Source: Thermoplasmata archaeon (GTDB taxonomy: Archaea > Thermoplasmatota > Thermoplasmata > Thermoplasmatales > Thermoplasmataceae). Taken from it: a stretch of DNA of 16,069 nt. Shown one piece after another: positions 6,765 through 13,534 of the stretch. The stretch spans positions 1 to 16,069 of the forward strand of contig JAJZZW010000026.1 in the NCBI GenBank assembly GCA_021797385.1, written 5' to 3'. The notes beneath the pieces are model-generated. The model saw nothing but the letters and a program-made list of their open reading frames with translations. It searched no databases and was not told where the DNA came from. The position numbers were made by a program, and so were the translations under genes. Within the stretch, counting starts at the first letter, position 1; each line of letters starts with the position of its first letter.

Positions 6765-6939
6765 TAATTATAGGTATATGGGAGATAGCCTGGCTGATAT
6801 TGAAATATCTAAGGACGGTGAAATTTACTATGTACGCATGACTTTACCCACAGGTGAAGTGGTCAGCATGGAAAATGAAAACTTTGAAGAAATACTTGAA
6901 GAAATAGCAAACGACCTGCAGGATAGATATCCTGCATAA
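6757..6939 (+). CDS. Small acidic hypothetical protein upstream of tRNA-Ser
   Basis: 60 aa from the ATG at 6757, or 53 aa from the internal ATG at 6778. The latter has a TATA-like TAATATATG (6751-6759) about 24 nt upstream, like the leaderless genes here, and gives a product starting MGDSLADIEISKDGEIYYV. Three short strands (DIEISKDG, IYYVRMTLPT, VVSMEN) are followed by an acidic helix (FEEILEEIANDLQDRY). The strand-turn-helix pattern and even composition argue for a real folded protein. I do not recognise the family. It ends 3 nt before the tRNA-Ser gene, so the two could share a transcript. Confidence 0.6.
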   Translation: MANNYRYMGDSLADIEISKDGEIYYVRMTLPTGEVVSMENENFEEILEEIANDLQDRYPA

Positions 6940-6942
6940 AAT

Positions 6943-7025
6943 GCGGGGATGGCCCAGTGGTACGGCGGCAGCCTGCTAAGCTGTTTCTCGAAATGAGAGC
7001 ATGGGTTCAAATCCCATTCCCCGCG
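6943..7025 (+). tRNA. tRNA-Ser (anticodon GCU)
   Basis: 83-nt class II tRNA. The acceptor stem GCGGGGA (6943-6949) pairs with TCCCCGC (7018-7024), with discriminator G at 7025. The anticodon stem GCAGC/GCTGT carries loop CTGCTAA with anticodon GCT at 6975-6977, reading AGC/AGU. A long variable arm (TCTC-GAAA-TGAGA type) and a T arm ATGGG-TTCAAAT-CCCAT follow. The long arm and discriminator G are serine identity features. There is no intron, and CCA is not encoded. Confidence 0.97.
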
Positions 7026-7075
7026 CATATTCTTTTAAGTAATAGGATCAAAACAATTTTTGAGACTTTATATGT

Positions 7076-7888
7076 TTAGAATCCACCCAGCAGAAAGCAT
7101 GCCATACCCCAGATCATTGCTATCTTTGATACTTTCTGGCCCTTTGATATATTTGTATAAATATAAATGATAGTAAGTGCAAACAGAAAATCGTCTATAA
7201 AAACCGCATAAAGATAGTACACTGACAATATGTGAAAATAATAGGGAAGGAAGGAAATAAGAATAGTGATAATCACAAATATAGATGAGATTATTTTGGC
7301 ATTCTGAATTCCTATTCTCTTTGGAAGTGTATTCCTATCTACATCACCTCTAACATCCTCGATATCCTTCATAATTTCCCTTGACATATTGGAGAAGAAA
7401 GCCAGTAAAAATAACAGTACCATCTTTGACAGTGTATTGGTAATAAAACCACCATAGAGAAATATCATCCCAATCAGAAGGCTTATTGTTACGTTTCCTG
7501 GTAGTCCCATTTTTTTAGTTTTAAATTCGTAACCAACAAGGAGTAATTCAGCTAATACCACCACAGAACTTATAAGCAAAGATACAAATAGGGATACTAG
7601 AAAACCTCCAATAAAAAAAGAAAGAGCCATATAATAAGCCAACTGTTTTGATATTGTACCAGAAGGCAATGGTCTCTCTGGATGGTTGTATTTATCTGTT
7701 TCCAGATCACTTATATCGTTGATAATATTCCCACCAGCAGTGACAAGAAATACACTTATAGCACCGAGGGAAATAGGAATTAAAAAATTTAAAATGTGTA
7801 TATTTACAGCTATAAAACCTACTATGTATATTGAAAAGAAACCCATGAAGCCATTTACTGGCCTTGTGATCTTTAACCATTTATTCAT
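7076..7888 (-). CDS. UbiA-family prenyltransferase, probable digeranylgeranylglyceryl phosphate synthase
   Basis: This membrane enzyme probably adds the second geranylgeranyl chain to geranylgeranylglyceryl phosphate, forming the second ether bond of archaeal lipids. 270 aa, with about eight hydrophobic segments. The first Asp-rich motif is NDISDLETDKYNHPERPLPS (residues 57-76), with N57, D58, D61 and D65 binding Mg-diphosphate. The second is DIEDVRGDVDRNTLPKRIG (175-193). The start MNKWLKITRPVNGFMGF is typical of archaeal DGGGPS. A minus-strand ATTTTATTAA box (7908-7917) lies about 24 nt upstream of the ATG, and the gene is divergent from the membrane protein gene at 8025. Other UbiA enzymes (menaquinone or heme type) are possible, but the short archaeal form favours DGGGPS. 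Confidence 0.85.
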   Translation of the reverse strand: MNKWLKITRPVNGFMGFFSIYIVGFIAVNIHILNFLIPISLGAISVFLVTAGGNIINDISDLETDKYNHPERPLPSGTISKQLAYYMALSFFIGGFLVSLFVSLLISSVVVLAELLLVGYEFKTKKMGLPGNVTISLLIGMIFLYGGFITNTLSKMVLLFLLAFFSNMSREIMKDIEDVRGDVDRNTLPKRIGIQNAKIISSIFVIITILISFLPYYFHILSVYYLYAVFIDDFLFALTIIYIYTNISKGQKVSKIAMIWGMACFLLGGF

Positions 7889-7907
7889 TTACAACCCTAT
7901 ATTTGCA

Positions 7908-7917
7908 TTAATAAAAT
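7908..7917 (-). promoter_or_regulatory. TATA-like box of the DGGGP synthase gene
   Basis: Minus-strand ATTTTATTAA is centred about 24 nt before the ATG at 7888. Confidence 0.4.
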
Positions 7918-7994
7918 ATTTTACTTAAGATGAAAATAATAAAAATCTAAATTTTCATTTATGCCAAAAATAAATACAATAAAAACATGCAAAC

Positions 7995-8003
7995 ATTTAT
8001 AAA
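7995..8003 (+). promoter_or_regulatory. TATA-like box of the small membrane protein gene
   Basis: TTTATAAAT is centred 26 nt before the ATG at 8025. It is a near-ideal archaeal TATA box in the divergent 136-bp intergenic region. Confidence 0.55.
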
Positions 8004-8024
8004 TAAAATTTTGTTTACACTATT

Positions 8025-8330
8025 ATGGATATTTCAGGTTACGTATTATTGATAATAGCTTTCATTGATGGTTTGCTGTTTGGATTGGCGATTAAGAAGG
8101 GTATAGTATCTGCCATATTATTAATAATAGCGTTTGTACTGGCGGGTTATGCAGGGCTGGCTTTCATACCTAAGATTTCGTTGAGTGAAATTTCTTCGTA
8201 CGCAACAAAATTTATTTTTGATAATATCAGTAAGGCGCCAGGCCTGATTGGTCTCGGTCATATAGGTGCCATCACAATTGTAACAGTCTTATTCCTTGTG
8301 GGATTAGGCCTGGGCATATGGAAAGGATAA
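8025..8330 (+). CDS. Small membrane protein, three predicted TM helices
   Basis: 101 aa with hydrophobic segments at about residues 6-24, 27-49 and 76-99, and a polar amphipathic stretch between the second and third (SLSEISSYATKFIFDNISKA). The pattern of a helix with internal Asp-Gly (AFIDGLLFGLAIKKG) followed by a second Ala-rich helix loosely recalls CvpA-like proteins, but I would not name it so. It has a strong TATA-like box at -26 and a T7 tract downstream at 8378-8384. Function unknown; the divergent neighbour makes membrane lipids. Confidence 0.7.
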   Translation: MDISGYVLLIIAFIDGLLFGLAIKKGIVSAILLIIAFVLAGYAGLAFIPKISLSEISSYATKFIFDNISKAPGLIGLGHIGAITIVTVLFLVGLGLGIWKG

Positions 8331-8377
8331 ATTATTAATATGGTATTATTTAGATATTTTCTATTTATTTAGTAGAA

Positions 8378-8390
8378 TTTTTTTCTTTTA
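8378..8390 (+). terminator. T-rich terminator after the small membrane protein gene
   Basis: TTTTTTTCTTTTA on the plus strand, about 50 nt after the stop at 8330 and running into the end of the convergent esterase gene. Oligo-T is the usual archaeal termination signal. No stem precedes it. Confidence 0.4.
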
Positions 8391-9329
8391 TCGATATTCT
8401 TCCAGTATTTCCGGGAATGAATCTATATAAAAATAATTGGTGTTAAAATGCCCGGCAGAGTATTCCTTAAACGTATGCATTACACCGCCTTTTTCAAGCG
8501 CGTTATGAATTATCCCCATCCCTATGTTTATCCTGAACTCATCACGATTTCCAGTCTGCAAGATTATTTTTTTTCCCTTTAACTGATCGATTTCATTTAC
8601 AAGTCGATTAACAGGATCGAATTTCATCCATCTATCCCATACATCAGAGATTAGCTCTCCAGTTTCCATGGAAAATGGAAGGTCTATTTCTGTACCCCTA
8701 GGTGAATAAGACGCAGCCATGGCTATAACGTTATATGCCGTCAACTGGTTCTGTGTATGTGTAAAGCTTTTTCTATATTCTTCAATAAACTTCTTCAAGC
8801 CCGATTCCCTGATCTCCATAAAGGCTACTGCAAAATCAGGCATATAACAGTAAGAAAAATAAGAATCACCAGAAACATCTATAAATCCACTGTAAATTTC
8901 CGGATGATGCATTACGAGGGAAATTGAACCGAATCCGCCGGAGGATTTTCCAAAAAGATATGTGTCTCTCCTGCCGTATTTCGTTTTTATATATTTTGTC
9001 AGGTCCTTAGTAATATAGGTCTTATAATTTCCTATAGCAGTAGAATCTACAAATTGATTGCCACCAAACTTTGTCATAGTATCCGGTAAGACAATTATAA
9101 AACTAAATTTATCCTGAAGCCTAATAATTAAGTCTATAAAATCGAAGCTGGTATAATTTTTGTTCAAAAAGCTGTTGCCTGAACCGAAAAATCCAGGAAG
9201 TCCGATAAGAACAGGGGTTTTATTATTAACCTTATTTTCTATCGTTATTATTTTTCTTATAGCCGGGTCGCCCAGTGGATTGTTTTCCAAAGAGGGTACT
9301 AGTATTTCCTCCTGTTCAATTTTATACAT
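8388..9329 (-). CDS. Alpha/beta-hydrolase esterase (esterase D / PF00756-like)
   Basis: 313 aa. The predicted catalytic triad is S129 in the nucleophile elbow GKSSGG (G-x-S-x-G), D263 in TGNRDEF and H294 in SAGHFNTNY. The oxyanion region GLPGFFGSG is at 43-51. The elbow is followed by FGSISLVMHHPEIYSGFIDV, the usual esterase-D pattern. There is no signal peptide, so it is probably cytoplasmic. The substrate is unknown; carboxylesters or S-formylglutathione-type thioesters are known in the superfamily, though glutathione is not expected in this lineage. The ATG has a minus-strand CTTTATATTG box (9347-9356) about 23 nt upstream. It is a single-gene unit. Confidence 0.8.
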   Translation of the reverse strand: MYKIEQEEILVPSLENNPLGDPAIRKIITIENKVNNKTPVLIGLPGFFGSGNSFLNKNYTSFDFIDLIIRLQDKFSFIIVLPDTMTKFGGNQFVDSTAIGNYKTYITKDLTKYIKTKYGRRDTYLFGKSSGGFGSISLVMHHPEIYSGFIDVSGDSYFSYCYMPDFAVAFMEIRESGLKKFIEEYRKSFTHTQNQLTAYNVIAMAASYSPRGTEIDLPFSMETGELISDVWDRWMKFDPVNRLVNEIDQLKGKKIILQTGNRDEFRINIGMGIIHNALEKGGVMHTFKEYSAGHFNTNYFYIDSFPEILEEYR

Positions 9330-9346
9330 ACTAGTAAATGTTATTT

Positions 9347-9356
9347 CAATATAAAG
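9347..9356 (-). promoter_or_regulatory. TATA-like box of the esterase gene
   Basis: Minus-strand CTTTATATTG is centred about 23 nt before the ATG at 9329. Confidence 0.45.
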
Positions 9357-9403
9357 ATTTCACCACCTTTGGAAGTCTATAAAAATTACAGGAATAATAT
9401 AAC

Positions 9404-9446
9404 AAAGTTTATTAATGACAATATTTATTACTGAGTAAGGAGGTGC
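9404..9446 (+). promoter_or_regulatory. Promoter and strong Shine-Dalgarno of the acidic microprotein
   Basis: AAGGAGGTG (9438-9446) ends 4 nt before the ATG at 9451, a near-perfect anti-16S complement and the clearest Shine-Dalgarno in a window where most genes look leaderless. TTTATTAAT (9408-9416) would place transcription start near 9437 and barely include it; AATATTTATTA (9420-9430) would give a leaderless start. Confidence 0.45.
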
Positions 9447-9450
9447 ATCA

Positions 9451-9519
9451 ATGGTCAATTTCACAATTCATTATGATGATGACGATGATGATGAAGAAGA
9501 CGACGATGATGATGAATGA
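9451..9519 (+). CDS. 22-aa Asp/Glu-rich acidic microprotein
   Basis: The ATG at 9451 reads MVNFTIHY, then fourteen consecutive acidic residues (six Asp, two Glu, five Asp, one Glu), then TGA at 9517. Support for coding is the AAGGAGGTG Shine-Dalgarno at ideal distance, the immediate stop after the acidic run, and synonymous mixing of GAT and GAC, which argues against a simple expanding triplet repeat. The length is below usual gene-calling limits. Such a polyanionic tail could chelate metal ions or protons, mimic nucleic acid, or bind a basic protein; none is shown by the sequence. No homologue is recognised. The alternative is low-complexity DNA that happens to follow a purine-rich stretch. 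Confidence 0.45.
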   Translation: MVNFTIHYDDDDDDEEDDDDDE

Positions 9520-9567
9520 TTTGTCTATATCGTTCCAGTGAATAAACTCATAATTTTCATATTATTG

Positions 9568-9592
9568 GATATTCGGTCAATTACCGGATATT
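9568..9592. repeat. Short inverted repeat (hairpin)
   Basis: GATATTCGGT (9568-9577) and ACCGGATATT (9583-9592) form a 10-bp stem with two G-T pairs and a 5-nt CAATT loop. It lies about 50 nt after the microprotein stop and could be an RNA terminator-like structure or 3' stabiliser. Confidence 0.35.
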
Positions 9593-9649
9593 AAAGCATC
9601 GGAACCTGTAGCCTTGTAAATCAGATGGTTATAGGGAATACTTTTCATT

Positions 9650-9844
9650 ATGGACATATTGGCTTTTTGCCCGCTTTTCAACGAAATACCATATTCTGCT
9701 TCATTTGAATGCACACAATTTAAGAATCTAAAACTGTTTTTTTTGTTGCTCTGTTTTTTTCTATTTATGATATATATGGTATTCCGGAATCATATATCCA
9801 GATTCTATTTTCAACAGAGGATAACATTTTCCCATTCTTTATAA
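9650..9844 (+). CDS. Doubtful 64-aa ORF with one hydrophobic segment
   Basis: It starts MDILAFCPLFNEIPYS and contains one very Phe/Leu-rich stretch (LKLFFLLLCFFLFMIYMVF) followed by basic RNHISR. That could be a single membrane helix, but a T-rich strand produces such Phe/Leu runs by chance. No good promoter spacing is seen (a TTATAG lies about 20 nt upstream). Kept only as a low-confidence possibility. Confidence 0.18.
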   Translation: MDILAFCPLFNEIPYSASFECTQFKNLKLFFLLLCFFLFMIYMVFRNHISRFYFQQRITFSHSL

Positions 9845-10030
9845 TTCATAAGGTTTTAAAATTGACAGACAGGAATTGTATATATACCATGATAACCATC
9901 GTGAGCTACATTTATACAGTAAATCTTTCATTTACGGTTAGATCAAGGCATTTATCCCAGAGCAATACTTTTGGCTATTAAATGATCTGCATAAAATTAA
10001 ATTAACATAATAATATTAATAAATATACTG

Positions 10031-10168
10031 ATGGGCGATATCCTTTTAAAAAAAATTCTGGAAGTATTAAAAATTCCTGAAGCTTTTGCAAACGGGCTCG
10101 GGGGTATCGGGTTAGATCCAGGAAGTTTAAGCATTAAAGAAATGGTGACCTCTAAAGGGGTTTGTTAA
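10031..10168 (+). CDS. 45-codon ORF ending in Gly-Val-Cys, before the flavoprotein
   Basis: The ATG at 10031 opens MGDILLKKILEVLKIPEAFA, an amphipathic helix, followed by a glycine-rich turn (NGLGGIGLDPGS), a short helix and the C-terminus SKGVC. TAA is at 10166-10168. The composition looks protein-like. An AT-rich TATA candidate (TAAAATTAAATTAAC, about 9992-10006) is suitably placed but not distinctive. It lies 67 nt before the preferred flavoprotein start. It could be a real small protein, a fragment of a larger decayed gene, or chance. No family recognised. Confidence 0.35.
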   Translation: MGDILLKKILEVLKIPEAFANGLGGIGLDPGSLSIKEMVTSKGVC

Positions 10169-10207
10169 CATGGTTAACAGAAACCATAACCTGTTTATCC
10201 TAATAAA

Positions 10208-10217
10208 CTTAAATAAA
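10208..10217 (+). promoter_or_regulatory. TATA-like box of the flavoprotein gene
   Basis: CTTAAATAAA is centred about 24 nt before the ATG at 10236. It lies inside the longer reading frame that begins at 10170, so it argues for the shorter protein. Confidence 0.5.
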
Positions 10218-10235
10218 GAATCGGAATTTACCTCC

Positions 10236-11552
10236 ATGGATATAGTAATTGTTGGTGGTGGTGCAGCAGGTATGTCGGCAGCCTCCAAGGCCAGACGTAT
10301 GGACTCCAGCGCCAGGATAACGGTAATAGAAAAGACGGGATATGTATCTTATGCTGAATGCGGTATGCCCTATTATCTTGCAGGTTATTTCCAGGATTTT
10401 AACGATTTACTACATTATCCTGTGAAGGAATTCACTGAACATAGGGGAATAAATGTAATTACAAATTCTACTGTAACCTCCATAAAGCCCGGGAAGAAAT
10501 ATATTGATACAGATAATAAGAGCTATAAGTATGATAAACTTGTACTTGCCACAGGTGCAATACCCAATATACCAGATGAATTCAGGGAATACGGCACATC
10601 ACTGAGAAATATGGAAAGTGCAATTTCCATGAACAGTGAACTATCCGGAATAAGCGATGTAACAGTTATAGGAGCAGGGGTTCTTGGTACAGAATTATTT
10701 TCATTGCTGTCAAAAAAATACCATGTTAAATTGATATCAAAACATGAATATCTACTCCCACATCTAGATCCCGACATGGGAAACGTGCTGAACAGCCTTG
10801 TTAAGGAAAATAATAAAGATATTGAATATAACTCTGTTCCATTATCGATTTCGAAAATCCAGGGAAAATATAAAATTAACACAACCATTGGATCATTTTA
10901 CAGCGATTATGTAATCTTCGCTACAGGGATAAAACCATCAGTGGATCTGGCTGAAAAGGCGGGTATTGAATTAACCAATGACAGGCTAATAAAGACAAAT
11001 GAATATTTACAGACTTCCGACCCTGATATATATGCCGGTGGTGATAATGTGGCAACAAAGAACCATATTACCGGCTATTACGGTTATTATCCGCTTGCGC
11101 AGGTTGCTAACAAGATGGGTAGAACGATAGGAATTAATATTTACGGTAATAAAAGGAGATTCCCCGGTGCACTTGGAACCACAATAATCAATGTCTTCGG
11201 ATATCAGGTCGGGTACACAGGAATCAATACAGCTACCGCCCGGAAACTGGGAATTAATTTTGACAGTGTCTTTATAAAAGCTAAAGATAAATCAGATTAC
11301 CTGCATGGATCAGATGTGTATATAAAAATAATTTTCGAAAAGGAATCGGGAAGGCTTCTCGGGTCCCAGATTATAGGAAAGGAAAATTCGGCTTGGAGGC
11401 TGAACGTTATGGCCACGATATTGTATAGTAATATGACCCTCTATGATACCCTATACAATGATATGGGCTATGAGCCCGAATACGGGCCGGTGTGGGATCC
11501 TATTATCATAGCTGCAAGCCTTGGCCTAGACAAAATGGATGATCATGTATGA
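10236..11552 (+). CDS. FAD/NAD(P)-dependent oxidoreductase, CoA-disulfide reductase / Nox-like
   Basis: 438 aa from the ATG at 10236. MDIVIVGGGAAGMSAASKAR is the FAD-binding start. SYAECGMPYYLAG (38-50) carries the single active-site C42 of the CoADR/NADH oxidase/peroxidase group. VIGAGVLGTELFSLL is the second nucleotide fold, IYAGGDN the FAD contact, and GPVWDPIIIAASLGL near the end is a CoADR hallmark. It may reduce CoA disulfide, polysulfide or oxygen; the sequence does not separate these. After the second fold the usual acidic residue is replaced by VKLISKHEYLLP, hinting at NADPH rather than NADH. The frame extends to an ATG at 10170 (22 extra residues), but the TATA-like box at 10208-10217 and the protein's natural beginning favour 10236. 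Its last 27 nt overlap the convergent glycosyltransferase gene. Confidence 0.88.
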   Translation: MDIVIVGGGAAGMSAASKARRMDSSARITVIEKTGYVSYAECGMPYYLAGYFQDFNDLLHYPVKEFTEHRGINVITNSTVTSIKPGKKYIDTDNKSYKYDKLVLATGAIPNIPDEFREYGTSLRNMESAISMNSELSGISDVTVIGAGVLGTELFSLLSKKYHVKLISKHEYLLPHLDPDMGNVLNSLVKENNKDIEYNSVPLSISKIQGKYKINTTIGSFYSDYVIFATGIKPSVDLAEKAGIELTNDRLIKTNEYLQTSDPDIYAGGDNVATKNHITGYYGYYPLAQVANKMGRTIGINIYGNKRRFPGALGTTIINVFGYQVGYTGINTATARKLGINFDSVFIKAKDKSDYLHGSDVYIKIIFEKESGRLLGSQIIGKENSAWRLNVMATILYSNMTLYDTLYNDMGYEPEYGPVWDPIIIAASLGLDKMDDHV

Positions 11553-12281
11553 AAGGATAACCATTCCTATTAAAAACACGATAAAGCCAAGTAAAAATCT
11601 GAACATTTTTTTATTATATATTACAAATAGAAAGAAATTCACAATTTCACGCATTTTCAATTTTGACTTTCCCTCAGTTCTCTTCACAAAAACTACCGGA
11701 TATTCTGTTATCTTAAATCCAGCTTGATTCAATCTATTCACTATATCTACCTGACCAACGTACCCATTCTCAATATCTATTTGCTTTCCTATGAAATTAC
11801 ATGCCCGTCTGCTGTACACCCTAAACCCTGAAGTACAGTCATGTAAATGAATATCAAATGATATTCTGAAGAGTGTGTTGGCTATTTTACTTATTATCTG
11901 TCTGATAAGCTCATCGTTGGTGATTCCACTCTCCATATATCTGGATCCTATAACGAGGTCCGATGAAGTGTTTATGGCTTTTTCTACCATTTTAGGAACA
12001 TCTTCCGGTTTGTGGGAAAGATCCGCATCCATAACAACAACGTAATCGGAATCGGTAAGTCTCATGCCGTCTATCTCTGCACTAATTAAGCCCAATCTTC
12101 CATGCCTTATAAGGAAATGTACTTCCGGATATTCTTTTTTTAGCATTTCGGTTCCATCTTCGGACATGTCGTCTATAACATATATTGAATTTACATTTTC
12201 ACTCTTCAATGCCTGTATAAGTCTTTTCAGGTTTTCTCTCTCATTGAGGGCAGGTACAACGACTGAAGCATTTAATGTCAT
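11526..12281 (-). CDS. GT2 family glycosyltransferase, dolichol-phosphate mannose synthase-like
   Basis: It probably transfers a sugar from a GDP- or UDP-sugar to a dolichyl phosphate carrier at the cytoplasmic membrane face, feeding surface glycosylation. A GT-A fold is shown by ASVVVPALNERENLKRLIQA, the nucleotide Asp pair IDDMSEDGT, RHGRLGLISAEIDGMR and the metal-binding DADLSHKPED (88-97 counting from the upstream GTG). CTSGFRVYSR is the usual acceptor-loop pattern. The C-terminus has a single TM helix (FLLGFIVFLIGMVILSYMI), unlike longer archaeal enzymes with a multi-helix tail. The frame reaches a GTG at 12290, but the ATG at 12281 is 23 nt from a TTAAATAA box (minus strand, about 12301-12308). 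Its end overlaps the flavoprotein gene by 27 nt. Confidence 0.87.
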   Translation of the reverse strand: MTLNASVVVPALNERENLKRLIQALKSENVNSIYVIDDMSEDGTEMLKKEYPEVHFLIRHGRLGLISAEIDGMRLTDSDYVVVMDADLSHKPEDVPKMVEKAINTSSDLVIGSRYMESGITNDELIRQIISKIANTLFRISFDIHLHDCTSGFRVYSRRACNFIGKQIDIENGYVGQVDIVNRLNQAGFKITEYPVVFVKRTEGKSKLKMREIVNFFLFVIYNKKMFRFLLGFIVFLIGMVILSYMIIHFV

Positions 12282-12300
12282 AAACTTCACTGTATAATTT

Positions 12301-12308
12301 TATTTAAT
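12301..12308 (-). promoter_or_regulatory. TATA-like box of the glycosyltransferase gene
   Basis: Minus-strand TTAAATAA, about 23 nt before the ATG at 12281 and too close to the GTG at 12290. Confidence 0.4.
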
Positions 12309-12315
12309 TTAAAAT

Positions 12316-12371
12316 GTTTGAATTTTATATATTACTATTAAGAACATGTACACCAATGCTTAAATTCAAAC
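12316..12371. repeat. 10-bp perfect inverted repeat upstream of the glycosyltransferase
   Basis: GTTTGAATTT (12316-12325) and AAATTCAAAC (12362-12371) are exact complements separated by 36 nt. The left arm lies just upstream of the glycosyltransferase TATA-like box, and the trmB-like gene ends at 12458. It could be a two-site operator for a dimeric regulator such as the neighbouring TrmB protein, or a hairpin in the 3' region of that gene's mRNA. Confidence 0.4.
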
Positions 12372-12457
12372 TTACAGGTTTTTTAAAGGCATGGATAACA
12401 ATATTCCTATATAAAGACATCCAGATCATTAACTGGAAGTTATGCTAACATTTTCTC

Positions 12458-13483
12458 CTATTGAACTATTTTTTCTGCTTTTAGTTCAAGTATATCCATT
12501 CTGATATCTTCAATCCGGGTTAATCTACCTCCTACTGTAAAAACACGTTCGTCTGTTTCGATAAGATAAGAGTTTTTGTATCCGGGAATAACGTCGGTAC
12601 CTTTGATGTGTCCTTCAATATCAACTGTGCCATTCTGGGTATCCCCTATAACGTGACCTGTAAGCCGGTAGCCGTTGTTCATGAAAACGTTTATGGCCTC
12701 ACAGGATATCCACGATGTTTTAAAATCCCATGCATCCCTGATCTGGAATTTGGATATGTAAATGGATGGTTTCCATACAATGTTATAATAATAATAGTTT
12801 ATAATATGAATCATCTCCTCTTCCTGGAAGTCTATTGCATATTTGGTTTTAGTGCTTATGTTATCAACATATACTATGGCTTCATCACGATCCTTTATTA
12901 TGACCTCTGGAGATATTCCGGGACGCCGCTTGATCACGGCTCGGGATATAAGTTCTGAGATATCGTATCTATCTGAATCTGGAAATATAGTTATAATTAC
13001 AGATATGCCGCGTTCAGCGGCTTCTAAAAGGTATTTATCCAGATATTTAAGTAAAGGCAGTCTTAATGAAACTATAATTTCAGTCTGTGCATTCAAGAGC
13101 ATGTTTTTCATCTGCTCTCTGATAAGATTGATATTATCCATATACCAGAGGTAGGGATTGTATTTTGTTGTCTCCGGTTCTGAGCTTTTAATATAGTCGG
13201 AAAGTTCATCCCTGTATGATGTCATTTCTCCAATAATCCTCGTAAGTGCGACATCAACTGGAACTGCCCTGTAAATTTTTTTCTTGCCTGGACTGATTTC
13301 AATTAAACCTTTTGTAAACAAATTATTGAACAGGTCGTATACTCTGGGTTGCGGTACTCCCGCTGTAGATACAATAGAAGTTGAAGTTTGCGGTCCATTT
13401 AATAATAAGGTCTTATAAACTTTTATTTCATAGGGTGATAATCCAAACTTTGATAATTTTTCGAATAATTCTTCACCAGTCAT
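12458..13483 (-). CDS. TrmB-family transcriptional regulator
   Basis: 341 aa, normal for the family. Residues 8-74 form the winged helix: LSKFGLSPYEIKVYKTLLLN, GPQTSTSIVSTAGVPQPRVY with the recognition helix, then DLFNNLFTKGLIEISPGKKK as wing and linker. A short coiled dimerisation helix (RIIGEMTSYRDELSDYIKSS) follows, then the TrmB effector domain (about 115-341), in which relatives bind sugars such as maltose or trehalose; the ligand here is unknown. The ATG at 13483 lies 21-25 nt from an AT-rich palindromic promoter element at 13501-13520, suggesting autoregulation. It is upstream of and codirectional with the glycosyltransferase, from which it is separated by about 175 nt, so it could control sugar supply for glycosylation; that is inference. 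Confidence 0.88.
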   Translation of the reverse strand: MTGEELFEKLSKFGLSPYEIKVYKTLLLNGPQTSTSIVSTAGVPQPRVYDLFNNLFTKGLIEISPGKKKIYRAVPVDVALTRIIGEMTSYRDELSDYIKSSEPETTKYNPYLWYMDNINLIREQMKNMLLNAQTEIIVSLRLPLLKYLDKYLLEAAERGISVIITIFPDSDRYDISELISRAVIKRRPGISPEVIIKDRDEAIVYVDNISTKTKYAIDFQEEEMIHIINYYYYNIVWKPSIYISKFQIRDAWDFKTSWISCEAINVFMNNGYRLTGHVIGDTQNGTVDIEGHIKGTDVIPGYKNSYLIETDERVFTVGGRLTRIEDIRMDILELKAEKIVQ

Positions 13484-13500
13484 ATAGGTTTATTTCAAAG

Positions 13501-13520
13501 ATATAAATAAATATTTATAT
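13501..13520 (-). promoter_or_regulatory. Palindromic TATA region of the TrmB gene (candidate autoregulatory operator)
   Basis: ATATAAATAA next to ATATTTATAT is a near-perfect 20-bp palindrome overlapping the expected TATA position, 18-37 nt before the ATG at 13483. AT-rich DNA forms such palindromes easily. Confidence 0.3.
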
Positions 13521-13534
13521 TTGGTAATAAAAAA

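Larger units (their letters stand above)
9520..10030. other. Gene-poor region with one hairpin and one doubtful ORF
   Basis: About 510 bp between the microprotein and the 45-codon ORF. It contains an inverted repeat at 9568-9592 and a 64-codon ORF at 9650-9844 that I judge unlikely. No tRNA, C/D box RNA or mobile-element relic is seen. Possibly the remains of a decayed gene. Confidence 0.4.

Noticed and set aside
6828..7028. 66-codon minus-strand ORF across the tRNA
   Set aside because: It runs through the tRNA-Ser gene and the opposite strand of the small acidic gene; a typical tRNA-shadow product.
8025..8330. Small membrane protein as a holin or toxin
   Set aside because: No lysis or antitoxin neighbour, and three ordinary helices with a housekeeping-like promoter give no support.
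9475..9516. GAT/GAC run as a simple triplet microsatellite
   Set aside because: Codons GAT, GAC and GAA are mixed and the run is framed by a start, a stop and a strong Shine-Dalgarno, so coding is at least as likely; kept as a microprotein with moderate confidence.
9650..9844. 64-codon ORF as a confident membrane protein
   Set aside because: The Phe/Leu run follows from T-rich DNA, promoter spacing is poor and no family is recognised; listed only at low confidence.
10170..10235. 22-residue N-terminal extension of the flavoprotein
   Set aside because: The extension has no domain meaning and contains the likely TATA box; the FAD fold begins naturally at the ATG at 10236.
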